Shown here: piece after piece, positions 24,731 to 36,900 of the stretch | Layout: each line of letters begins with the position of its first letter | Position numbering within the stretch: position 1 is the first letter of the stretch | NCBI GenBank assembly: GCA_963576725.1 | Contig: OY755244.1 | Location: forward strand, 77,251,620 to 77,315,619 | Source of the DNA: Azorinus chamasolen | Lineage: Eukaryota; Mollusca; Bivalvia; Cardiida; Solecurtidae | Reading direction: 5' to 3' | DNA: 64,000 nt | The notes under the pieces: generated by a model | Database searches by the model: none | Seen by the model: only the letters and a program-made list of their open reading frames with translations | What the model was told of the DNA's origin: nothing | Translations under genes and position numbers: made by a program

Positions 24731-24942
24731 AGAATACTGTCAGTATGGGACACAGTTATTCTAATTCAGGCTGCAAAGGATGACACAAATTCATGGCCAG
24801 AGAGCAAAGAATTAATTTCTCTCTTCATAATAGCATTAGTTCACATTTTCCTTTCAAAGTCTCTGCCACTGCCATGGTAACCAACATGATTTATATTACA
24901 TATTGTATTGGTTACTTACTATTTTGTATTTATCTTTTTCAG

Positions 24943-24983
24943 ACATGACATTTGCAGAGCACCTAACAAATGTGATACATTGG
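24943..24983 (+). CDS. ADAMTS exon 1 of window: metalloprotease, ..[14 protein letters not shown]
   Basis: A 41-nt exon after a T-rich acceptor (tatctttttcag) with a strong donor gtaagta. Read with one base carried in, it gives [14 protein letters not shown], the stretch before the zinc site in ADAMTS catalytic domains, with two of the structural cysteines. The partial first codon ends in A, and the family usually has Arg (AGA) there. The last base G joins the next exon to make Gly. The exon before this one is not in view. Confidence 0.88.
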
Positions 24984-27900
24984 GTAAGTACACAGCCATT
25001 AACTCATTACATTGTAACCCATTACCTCATAGGCTATTTTTAGACACAACCCCTTGGAATAAATCTACAGAAAAGGAGCATTTACTAGAAAAAAGTGTAG
25101 TTTTTGAAACCATTGTGATAAATAGAGCATTTGCTCCATAGGAGCAAATGCTCTATTTATCACAATGGTTTCAAAAAGTGACTTTTACAGAGGCGTCAAA
25201 AGATGAGGGAATGAAATATGCTTTTCTATGCCTTTACAAATGGAGGAGACCCAGATCAGATGGCTCCTATAGGAGCAGTCTCGTCAGGATCTGCTCTGTT
25301 TGCTTATCATCAGATATAATATAGATATGATTCTACAGTTTCTGCCATGGCCAAAAATCTCTTTTTCCTTTTGCTATTATAACAAAATAATCTAATTAAT
25401 ATTCATGATTTCATTATTTCTTACTGGTACATGAATATTCATTTAGTAAAAGGTTAAATGAAATGGGTTAACTGAAGTAAGAGATGACACTTTCAGAGGA
25501 CAAATATTATTTAGTGTGCCAAGAACGAATAATATATTCTTCATGTATAACTAGATATTGTTATGCGAGGCAAAAATGATAAAAATATGATAATATATCG
25601 CATTAATGATAAAAAAAGGAAATGATAGCATCTGGAAATCATGGGTTGATACGTACTAATTTTCCTAGACACTTTCTTAAAAGGTTATTTATTAGTTGGT
25701 TCACCTTTGCTAAACAGTAAAACCTTTCTATTCCGAAATTTTAGTAAAGAAGAATTGAGAACTTTGTAGGCAGGCGATAGCTAAATGCAATATTGCTCGA
25801 CTCGACTAGACTCGTCTGGGAGCTTTCTGTATGACTTTCACCCTACGTTAAGTTGCCACCTGTCTTAACCCTTTCCTCCATAAATACGCCTTTCTACGCC
25901 TCTGTAAGTCACTTTATGAAACCATTGTGATAAATAGAGAATTTGCTCCTTTAGGAGCAAATGCTCTATTTATCACAATGGTTTCTACTACAAAATTCTA
26001 AAATGTTCCTTTTCTCTAGTTAATGCTCCTTTTGGGTAGATTTATTCAAAGAGGTTGGATCTAAAAATAGCCTATGAGGGAATGGCTTAAAGACGGATAA
26101 TGATATTTATTTGAGTGTTTGGATTAACAAGGTTTTACTGCATTTATTCCTGCCATAATTTCCTTGTGTTGAAGAGGTCAGTGACCACCAGTCTTTTCAC
26201 ATTACTAGTATGAATGAATTCATGATGACCTATGGAACAATACGGATCTGGATGAAACTGTTTAACCCTTTCCCTGTTCTATGTTTATTACAAATTTCAA
26301 TAGCAATTGAATATTCATGGACAAAATAGTTATAATGAAATATGGAAGGTGGAACATTGTAGCCATTTTTGAAAGTAAAGAAACAGATCTATCAAATTCC
26401 ATTGACAAGCAGAGCAGACCCTGATCAGATGGCTCCTATAGGAGCTGTCTGATCTGGGTCTACTCTGTTTGCAAATTTGTGAAAACACGTTTATATGAAG
26501 GAAAGGGTATTTAATTTACTAGACTAGAAATCGGTACTAGTGAAGATGTACATAGCAGCTAAGAATAGTATAGTGACCTTTCAGTGCTGAATATATAAGA
26601 ATGTTCATCCTGGTCCTACCCCAATGTGCTGACAAATAATTGGTTAACAGTACCAATCCAGATCATGTTAACCCATTGAATATACAGTAAAACCTCTCTA
26701 TAACGGCCACTAAATTGTGTTAATTATTTGGTATTTAGGGCAGGTGGTCGCTTAAAGCAAGGTGAAAGTGAAACAGAACGCTCCTATAGGAGCGTTCTGT
26801 TTTACTTTCACCTTGCTTTAAGCAGCCACCTGCCTTTAACATAAAATACTTGATGTAATTTAGTGGCCATTATAGAGAAGTTTTACTGTAGCAAATGAGT
26901 ATACTAGCAACATTGTGTACCCAGATCAGCTGCCACCTAGTTTGGAATCTCAACACGATCTAAACCGTTTGACATTGATGGTTTTGTTGTTGTTTGTGAG
27001 AAATGCACCAGGGGAAGTTTTTGCAGACAAAATTTGATCTACTCCATGAATATTCATATTATAAATAATTACATCATGAAAAACAGATTTTTTAATGCCA
27101 TGGCAGAAACTGCAGAATGTGATCTATATTGTTCCATTAACACCAAGAGCAGCCCCTGATCAGACGGCTCATAACGGAGCCGTCTGATCTGGCTCTACTC
27201 TGTTTACAAATGCATTAAAAGGTGTTTTTATGGAGCAAAAGGTTAAACAGAAGATAATCTCAACTCAGGTAATCCCCAGCACAGTTCTAACAAAATAATC
27301 TACGAGCAGCGATCCTGAATGATTGCCAAACCTTTGAAAATATGACATGATATGCTGACTTGGCACTTCGTAATGTGCCGATTGGGCTGAAAAAACTGTT
27401 GCAGTTGAAAATAAATATTGGGAGGGGGTCAGAATATCAACTGCTAATACTCATCAAATAGCTAAACATGATCTCCAAAATCTTCAATTTAATTGGAAAA
27501 GTGAACAACCTGGGGAAATAAGTTCCTTTGAAATAAATATCATGATATTTTAAGATGAAAATGATTACAAATTCATTTAACCTCTTTAATTGAGTTCAGT
27601 TATTTAAAAAACATTTTTTAGGTCATACGGACATATTTTCCATAGACTTCTAAAATAGTTCGTGGTTTACATTATGAGGCTTGCTGAAGTAAACTGACCT
27701 TTAACCCTTTCAATGCTAAATTTTCTGTGTTTAACCCATTCCTGCATATAAACACCATTTTCACACAGTTTCAAACTAAGACCAAGATCAGATGGCTCCC
27801 ATAGGAGCCATTTGATCAGGGTCTTGTCTGTTTGCTTTTGACATGATATAAATCTGATTCTACAGTTTTTGTTGAAGTAATGTTTACATTACAAAAAATC

Positions 27901-30900
27901 AGCTAATAAATATAACATCATTATTTCTTACATGAATATGATTGCTTTTGAGAGGTCTACAGTGATAATGGTAATCATCATCATCAGCATAAGAGTTAGA
28001 ATACAACTGTATATGAAAAAAACAAAAAACAAAAACCCAATAGTTACGATTATTTGATAATAATGGCAAGTTGAAATTTCCAAATGTGTTGGTTCCCTGT
28101 CTCTTCCAGGTTTAGCAGAGCTAGGAACCATGTGTGATCCTGAGAGGAGCTGTTCCATTATTGAAGACAATGGGATTGGGGCAGCCTACACTATTGCGCA
28201 TGAGCTAGGCCATGTGTAAGTTGCTATAAATGTAACTTGTAGCTATCAGGTTAATAAAGTTACTCAGCTATGTGTAAGATGCTGTCAGATTTATAAATGT
28301 TACTTGGTCACATGTTAGTTTCTATGAGGCTGATAAATGTTGTCTTGGCCACATGTAATTTGCTGTCAGATTAATAAATGTAACTTGGCCACTTGTAAGT
28401 TGCTGTCAGGTTTATGAATGTTACTGGGAGCTGTCAGGTTTATGAATGTTACAGGGAGCTGTCAGGTTAATGAATGTTACCTTGGTCACATGTAAGTTGC
28501 TATCAGGTTAATAAATGTTACTGGTGACTGTCAGGTTTATAATTGTTACCTTGGCCACATGTAAGTTGCTGTTTGGTTTATAAATGTTACTGGGAGCTGT
28601 CAGGTTAATGAATGTTATTTGGTCACATGTAAGTTGCTATCAGGTTAATAAATGTTACTGGTGACTGTCAGGTTAATAGATGTTACCTTGGTCACATGTA
28701 AGTTGCTGTTTGGTTTATAAATGTTAACTGGGTGCTGTCAGGTTTATAAATGTTACTTTGGCCATGTGTAAGTTGCTATCATGTTTATAAATGACACTCG
28801 ACCACATTAAGTTCTATCAGAGTTTTAATTGTTAGTCATGTGTATGTTGTCTATGTATAATGTATATATCAATAGACAATAGTGTACTCTTTTGTGTATG
28901 TTGTCTATGTATAATGTATATATCAATAGACAATAGTGTACTCTTTTGTGTATGTTGTCTATGTATAATGTATATATCAATAGACAATAGTGTACTCTTT
29001 TGTTTATTTACAGGTTTGACTTACCTCATGATGATGATCGTAAATGTTACCGCTCGTTCTACAACAAAGATCCTGAGACCAAGGCGCGTATCATGGCCCC
29101 CGCCATTGACCAAAACACTGATCCCTGGTCCTGGTCCGACTGCAGCGCTCAGTTGATTGCAAAGTTCCTCGAGTAAGCAAACATCTCACAGACTTGACCC
29201 TTTACTCCATAAATCCTTTGCAAGAGCAAGAGCAGACCTTGATAAGACGGCTCCTACAGGAGCTATCTGATCTTTGTCTATTAAGTTTGCAAGGACATAG
29301 AACGTTGTATTTATGGATTAAAGGATTATCTTATGTTACTTGATGAAGAATCATACATGAATCCACCTATTATGTATATAAATTAGTTTAATTCATAAAC
29401 ATAATTTGAAAATACCAAATAAGAAAACATTTTTGCGCATCACAACTTGTTTGCTGGTGTTTTGAAACCATCTTCAGGCAATAAATCAATCTTTTCAGTT
29501 TTTGACAAGAAAAAGTGATGTTAAAATATGGTGGAACTTTAATGAATATTCACGAAGTTGTGAATTTGTGTAAAAATATTCATGAAGGAAAGAATTAAAA
29601 TATTCAAAATGGGAGGAATCTTGTTTGAATATTCATCAGATAAGTGGCTGATACAATGCACAGCATGCATCGCTGATGCATTATCAGACTAACTATGTTT
29701 AACTCTTTGCATGCTTAGTAAACCTCGTCGGCAAAATGTTTGGTTTGCTGCAGTTATGAAACATGATTATTCTTTTATTTATCGGAAAAATGCTGTCAGA
29801 ATGTCAAATAGTATAGACCCTGATCAGACATGGAATTACTCGGCGTGTTATCTGAGTCTAAACTGTCTGTATTGTTAATTGCAAATTTTGCCTATAGCTT
29901 GCAAAGAGATAAAACCTAGGGAGAGCTTTATAAACATTGAGAGATTGGAACTGACAAGTTTTAATATTTTATTACCGACTTGCAGTGGATTCAGTGTAAA
30001 GATGAACCGATAAAAACTTCTAAGCATACCATTGAGCTTTTATTAGCAGCCTGTAGACACATTTTGACATTGTTACACTTTAAAATGCGGTAACAAATTA
30101 CAGATATGCAGAGATAAGGTCTCTGTTCAGTTCTGCCCTGTGGTGCTAAAGGAAACAGACAAGGGCTCTGACAGAGTACAATACATAAAATGTGATGAAC
30201 AATTCCTTAACCCATTACTCCATGAACATTCATGTAAAAAAGAATGTATTGATGAATATTTATTAGCTAAATATTTATAATTGCATAGGAACAAGAAACG
30301 TTTGGTCCTGGTGAAAAGTAGAGTCAGATCTATATAATTCCGTCAGCAAACAGAGTAGACCTTGATCAGACAGCTTCTACATGTGTCGTCTGATCTTGGT
30401 CTACTCTGGTTGAAAAGGCATTAAAAGGTGTATATTTGGAGTAAAGAGCTAACCCTATTTTATGAAACTATCCTCTGAAAAAAAAGTTTTGTTGACTTTA
30501 ATTTTGAAAGTAAAATTTTCAGTTTTTTCTCTCACAAACATATGGATCAGGGTCCATGCGTATAAAACTTTTAGTTGAGTCTGAGTTCGTTCTCAAGTTT
30601 TTGAGCTCAAATCTGATCAACCAAAACCTTGAGAACTCAAATCTGATCAATCAAAAGCTTGAGAACAGATATCAAACAGTTTTGATCCTGATGAGATGCC
30701 AAGTGTTCCTCATCTTCTCTGGATGCAAACAATTTGCAAAGGTTGTCACAGATTGCACGCTGTGTGGATAATGCTAATAGCTATCTGGTGCTTTTTTTTG
30801 CATCTATATCAGTTTGAAATTTTATGTATTACATAAAAACATGGTTTCATGTTATAGTACAAGAAGTCTGACTACAATCCAGCTGCCTTTGCAAGATTTT

Positions 30901-33900
30901 AATTTTTGAATTGGTGTTTTAAACAAATTTTATTGCTTATTTTTCCATTTACTATTAACCCATAACTGATTCCCTCATTTTGAAGCATTTTGATGCCTCT
31001 TTAAAAGTCACTTTTTGAAACCATTGTGATAAATGGAGCATTTCCTCCATAGGAGCATATACTTTGTTTATTACAATGGTTTCCAAATCCTTAAAATGTT
31101 TCCTGTTTTTTTTAGTTATTGCTCTTTTTCAGTAGCTTTATGATTTATTCAAAGAAATAGTCTATGAGGGAATGGGTTAAAGTGTTTTTGCCTTGTTATT
31201 GTAAACAAATTTTAGACCAATGGTTTAACCCTTTCCTCCATAAATGCGCCTTTCTGCGCCTCTGTAAAAGTCACTTTTTGAAACCATTGTGATAAATAGA
31301 GCATTTGCTCCTATGGAGCAAATGCTCTATTTATCACAATGGTTTCAAAGCTGCACAATTCTAACAGTGCCTTTTTTTCCTTTTCTCTAGAAAATGCTCC
31401 TTTTCGGTAGATTTATTCAAAGTGGTTGGGTCTAAAAATAGCCCATGAGGGAATGGTTTAACTGTTTGGACATTTGAGGTGAATCTGTTGTAACCTATGC
31501 AAACAGGTTGAATCTAGAATGGCATCAGATCAGAGTCCAGACTTATGTACCTTCTGGCTGTATGGAAAAAAGAAAACAACCCTCTTATTTGAGAATTGTG
31601 GTAGACAACAGTTTTTGTTGATGACAATTACTAAGCATGTAAAGAGTTAATTTTTCTGTTTCAAACTGTAGCACAGGAGAAGGAAAATGCCTACAGGACG
31701 AGCCCCGGGTGAAGAAGTACATGAAGCACATCAGGCACACCCAGAAGGTTCAGGTGGGATCCATGTACAGTGCCAACAAACAATGCGAACTCTTCTACGG
31801 CAAGGAATTCTTCCATTGCCCATACCATGTACGTACAAAACACCACTCTGATAATGTGAAAGCTGAAGCACAATTAATTGTTGTAAGAGTTTAGTGTGAG
31901 ATGGTGCATTCTAATTAGGCTTTATTGCTCCAAAAGCTTGGAGCACCTGTTCCACAATTTGGCCTACTTCAGCAAAATGTGTTTATTGTTCGGCATTCAA
32001 GTAGATTTTCTTGGGTTAAGTTCTTTTTCTTAATCTTTCCTTCAGGGAGGCTAGCGGGGTGAAACAGTAACTTACTGAAACTTGCAAATACTGTGGATCC
32101 AGATTAAACATGGAGTGTTAGTGTGTGTTTATAAATTGCTGTTGAAAATGTGGCATCCAGAAAATCATTGTCATTTTTATATATTTCCTTATTGAAGCTC
32201 ATATCTCAAAGAATGAAAACAACAAATTCAACCCCTGAAGCTATTCAGGCTGATATCTATTGCATATTTTACTAGTGGCTGTTTAGAGTTTATGGCAATT
32301 GTTTTAACCACACATTTCCAATTGAAGTTTAGGGATAGTTTTTATTGTACCGGAAAACTTTTAAAGAATTACCTGAATTTCTTTACCTTGACTTTCAGAA
32401 CATTTTCTGTTTCGAAACTCCAAAGTTTTTCATTCTCACTCTTTTATGGATGATTTTTTAACTCTTTGCATGCTAACTGTGAATATGTAATAAATATGCA
32501 AACAGAGTAGTTTGTACAATTTCTTGTATTCTATTGCAGTTCACCTGCAGTGCCCTCTGGTGCACAAAGGACAAGAACGCTGGCTGTGTCTCCTTGTATT
32601 ATCCAATGATTGATGGAACCAGATGTGGTAATGGCAAGGTAAGACAACTGAGAAGCAAAACGGTGTCGTTATTGTGGTTGTTCAAAAACATTTTATTATT
32701 GTTTCAGCATTGTACTATTCCTATCAAACTTGATGCACTTGTTTACCATTAAAACGGCTACAATCTGGTAAGGGGCCATCACATTATCATTCATGTTGAA
32801 AGAGTTATGGTCCTTAATGTTAATAAACTGAATTTTTATAATGGCATTATGAACAAGAGAATAGTTTACCATTGAATAATCTGTAGAATCAGATCTATAT
32901 TATATCATAATAAAATAGAGCAGACCCTGATCAGACGGCTCCTACAGGAGCCATCAAATCGGAATCTATTGTTTGCAAAAGCATGAAAAGGCATTTCTAT
33001 TTGACATAGGGTTAGCATATTGATTTTCGCAGCAAGAGACGAGTGTTGGCATCCACATGTGATGATATTGTGCAATTTTTAGTGTAAAATCTTTCCATTT
33101 TAGTGGTGCATGCGAGGAGAGTGTGTAAAGGCCAAGCTGGAGAAACGGATCAAAGGTGGCTGGAGCAAATGGAGTTCTTACGGAAAATGTACACGATCAT
33201 GTGGTGGAGGTATCAAAAGGGCCTACAGGCAGTGCAACAACCCTGAGTAAGTAAACATTACAGAAAACCCTCTCTAAACCTGATACCAAAAAGAAATCTA
33301 ATAGATGGTTTTTAACCCTTTACCCCCATAAATACACCTTTCTACGCTTCTGTAAAGATCACCTATTGAAACCATTGTGATAAATAGAGCATTTGCTCCT
33401 ATAGGAGCATATGCTCTATTTATCACAATGGTTTCAAACTACAAAATTCTAAATTTTCCTTTTCTCTAGTTAATGGTCCTTTTTGTTGGATCTAAAAATA
33501 GCCTATGCAGGAATTGGTTAAGATACATGTATCTTAATGCAAGACCGATGCATTGCAGGTAGGTCCTATAGATAGGAGCTGTCTACTTTACTTTCATTTT
33601 GCATTAAGCAGTCACGTTTATTATGCACTGCCATGTTTATTATTTGCTAAAAAGGTACAGTCAATACTTCCGGTAGTTATGGTATTAGGTTTTTTTTTTA
33701 CATTTTATGCTGTTGAACGCGTAGGTAACTAAGTTACTGTTTAACTATTTTCTTCAGGAATATTTATGCAGGACTGTGCCCATTATGAATATTAATTTAA
33801 CTCATTCTCTCATATGCTATTTTTAGATCCAACCTCTCTGAATAAATCTACCGAAAAGGAGCATTAACTAGAGAAAAGAAAACTGTTAGAATTTTGTAGT

Positions 33901-36900
33901 TTTGAAACCATTGTGATAAATAGAGCATTTGCTCCTTAGGAGCAAATGCTCTAATTATCACAATGGTTTCAAAAAGTGACTTTACAGAGGTGTAGAAAGG
34001 CGTACTTATGGAGGAAAGGGTTAATCATTGAATAAAAATTAAAAAGGAAGTTTATTGCCATGGCAAACAGTAGAGAATTGGTTCACTGACATGAATGCAA
34101 ACAGAGCAGATCCTGATCGGTCAGCTCCTGCAGGAGTTGTCTAATCTTGGTCTTCCGTTCATAAAGGCAAAACAATGGTGGGGTTATCAAGTAGAGTGGA
34201 GTAGTATCATTAATTTTCAGGCAAAGTGGTTACTATAGTAGTTTATATATTATCTCCAAGTTGTATCTTTTCTTTCCAGACCAAGAGGAGGAGGTCGTTA
34301 TTGCACAGGCAAGGAGGTGAAGTACCGCCACTGTAACACAAAGGTAACATAATGCATATTATCAACAAGATAAAAAGGTGATAGTAAATATTACACTGAA
34401 ATCATTTTAAAAAGCAGCTACTTAGCAGAACTTCCTATTTTATATTAGGTCTCTTAGACAAGGTCTGCTGTACCTTAAGATATATAAGGAAATAATTAGA
34501 TATATTTTGATGTTTCTTTCACTCACTTTAATTTGAATATTTCTCTTTTCAGCCATGTCCCTTGAACAGTGAGGACTTTCGCATACAGCAGTGCCAGGAA
34601 TACAATGGTCAGAGATTACCGTACTATAATATCAAAGGCAGCAAGAACTGGGTACCAAAGTATGACGGAAGTAAGTCCAAATTCTAGGATTTTTTCCAAT
34701 CCTTGTGTGGTCTTCCATGTTTATCCCTTTCCTCCATAAATATGCCTTTCTACACCTCTGTAAAAGTCACCTGTTGAAACCATTGTGATAAATAGAGCAT
34801 TTGCTCCTATAGGAGCAAATACTCTATTTATCACAATGGTTTCAAGCTACAAAATTCTAAAAAAAAATCCTTTTCTCTAGCTAATGCTCCTTTTTTTATA
34901 CGCCCACCTAATAAAGGTGATCGTATATTGTCGTGGCCCTGTCTGTCCGTCCGTTCGTTCGTTCGTTCGTTCGTTCGTTCGTTCGTCCGTCAACATTTTG
35001 TTTGTCCGCTGTTTTCTGGGAAAACTATTTGACAGATATTAATGAAACTTCACACAAATGTTAAATGCATCAAGATCTGAAGCTGAGTTGATTCTGAAGG
35101 TCATTTGATTTTTCATTTCAGAGTTATGGCCCTTGTTCTTAAAAAATATGCAAATAGTTTGTCCGCTGTCTTTTGGGAAAACTGTTTGAGAGATATTAAT
35201 GAAACTTCACACAAATGTTTAATGCATCAAGATCTGAAGCTAAGTCGATTCTGAGGTTCATTTGATTTGTCGTTTTGGAGTTATGGCCCTTTTACTTAAA
35301 AAATAATGCAAATACATGCAAATAGTTTGTCCGCTGTTTTCTGGGAAAACTATTTGACAGATATTTATGAAACTTCACACAAATGTTTAATGCATCAAGA
35401 TCTGAAGCTGAGTTGATTCTGAGTTTCATTTGATTTTTCATTTCAGAGTTATGGCCCTTGTCCTTAAAAAATATGCAAATAGTTTGTCCGCTGTTTTCTG
35501 GGAAAACTATTTGAGAGATATTAATGAAACTTCACACAAATGTTTAATGCATCAAGGTCTGAAGCTGAGTCCATTCTGAGGTTCATTTGATTTGTTGTTT
35601 CGGAGTTATGGCCCTTTTACTTAAAAAATAATGCAAATACATGCAAATAGTTTGTCCGCTGTTTTCTGGGAAAACTATTTGAGAGATATTTATAAAAACT
35701 TCACACAAATGTTTAATGCATCAAGATCTGAAGCTGAGTCAATTCTGAGGTTCATTTGATTTGTCGTTTCAGAGTTATGGCCCTTGTCCTTAAAAAATAA
35801 TGCAAATAGTTTGTCCGCTGTTTTCTGGGAAAACTATTTGAGAGATATTAATGAAACTTCATACACATGTTTAATGCATCAAGACCTGAAGCTAAGTCGA
35901 TTTTGAGGATCATTTGATTTGTTGTTTCGGAGTTATGGCCCTTGCACTTAAAAAAATAATGCAAAAATTTTTTTTCATTTGAAATGATATTTACTTCAAT
36001 TTTTTATATGATTAATTTACTTCAATTTTTTATATGATTAAACCTCAATGTGAATTTTCACATATATTGCGGGGGTTTTGATATGTCATTTTATTCTAAA
36101 GTTATGGTCCTTGAACTTTGTGTGTTCGTTGCTTTGTTAGTCGGTCAACTTTTAGTTTGTCTGTTGTTTTCTGGGAAAACTATTAAAATGATATAAATGA
36201 AACTTAACACAAATGTTTTAAGCAACAAAATTTGAAGCTGAGTTATGGAAATCAAGATCTGAAGCACAGATTAGAAAATGTCAACACTTATAAGGCATGT
36301 TGAATCAGAGAAAGTTTGCAAGTGGGCGTATTATGTGCCGTATGCGGTACTCTTGTTTTTAGATTTATTCAAAGAGGTTGGATCTAAAAATAGCCTATGA
36401 GGGAATGGGTTAATGAAAAGGTTTATCCATTAACTACATGGATATTCATGTAAGAAATAATGTATGTATGAATATTAATTGGCTAATAACAAGCCCTTTA
36501 GATGTATGCATATCTTTAATACTGCTTGTAGTGGTCTTAATTATTAATGTTCAATGTTTTCATTTGCAGTCGAAAAGAAGGACTGGTGTAAACTCTACTG
36601 CAAGGACAAACTCAGCCCCTCCCACTTCTACAGGCTGGACTACAAAGTCATTGATGGCACCAAGTGTCGCCCAGACAGCGACGATATCTGTGTCAATGGA
36701 GAATGTCGGGTACATGTCACTTACTTGTTTTCTATCTTACAGTTATACACGTACTTGTGTCCTAGGATTGTTATACTGATTCTGAAACACATTTTGTTCA
36801 ACAGTGTGCAGGGGAAAAAGGCGAAAAAAGTAAACAAATTGCAACAAGTTTGCAGATGTTCAGTAAAACCTCTCTATAACAGCCACTAAATTATGTTAAT

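Larger units (their letters stand above)
1..24942. other. 25 kb without a recognised exon, probable upstream ADAMTS intron
   Basis: I looked here for the missing catalytic-domain exon that should precede exon 1 and for any other gene, and found neither. At least half of the sequence is short inverted-repeat elements; the clearest are entered separately. Stretches that look single-copy and hold nothing I can name include about 150-900, 4240-4440, 4850-5230, 7370-7560, 8130-8730, 9690-10340, 11280-11630, 12870-13220, 13260-13600, 14350-15000, 15100-15800, 16020-16490, 17430-17740, 18880-19200, 19770-20330, 20630-21160 and 23770-24510. Confidence 0.6.
24984..28109. other. Intron 1 (3.1 kb)
   Basis: It holds A7, a family C copy (25215-25455), a P element split by A8, a family B copy, a family D copy split by P8, a C copy (27040-27247) and a B copy. 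Nothing nameable was seen in 25460-25710, 26510-26640, 27250-27700 and 27950-28100. Confidence 0.8.
29173..31671. other. Intron 3 (2.5 kb)
   Basis: It holds a C copy (29196-29330), an E copy (29699-29913), a C copy (30208-30455), a partial GGTCC element (30551-30680), A9, A10 and an E copy. Nothing nameable was seen in 29340-29690, 29920-30200 and 30700-30950. Confidence 0.8.
33247..34279. other. Intron 6 (1.0 kb)
   Basis: It holds A11, a decayed P core (33537-33610), A12 and a decayed C copy (34021-34200). Little single-copy DNA is left. Confidence 0.8.
34898..36360. mobile_element. Pearl/Helentron-associated-type element with tandem core
   Basis: Left ATACGCCCACCT is matched by inverted GTGGGCGTAT 29 bp before the right end, so the inverted repeats are subterminal on one side. 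A (GTTC)n tract follows, then six core repeats, then the end GGTACTCTTGTTTTT. It is inserted in a T run. No coding sequence was seen. This layout is known for non-autonomous Helentron-type elements and the bivalve pearl family; the assignment is by structure only. Confidence 0.7.
34721..36413. mobile_element. Family A MITE, copy A13, split by a pearl-like element
   Basis: The left part runs to CTAGCTAATGCTCC plus a T run. The right part resumes AGATTTATTCAAAGAGGTTG and ends GGGAATGGGTTAA. Joined in order these match an ordinary family A copy. Confidence 0.88.
34671..36569. other. Intron 8 (1.9 kb)
   Basis: Nearly all of it is A13 and the pearl-like element inside it. 36414-36540 has a C-type left arm. 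Confidence 0.85.

Noticed and set aside
28860..29156. Open frame with three repeats of an 18-residue peptide before exon 3
   Set aside because: The repeat is the 54-bp intronic triplicate; the frame over exon 3 is not the ADAMTS frame.
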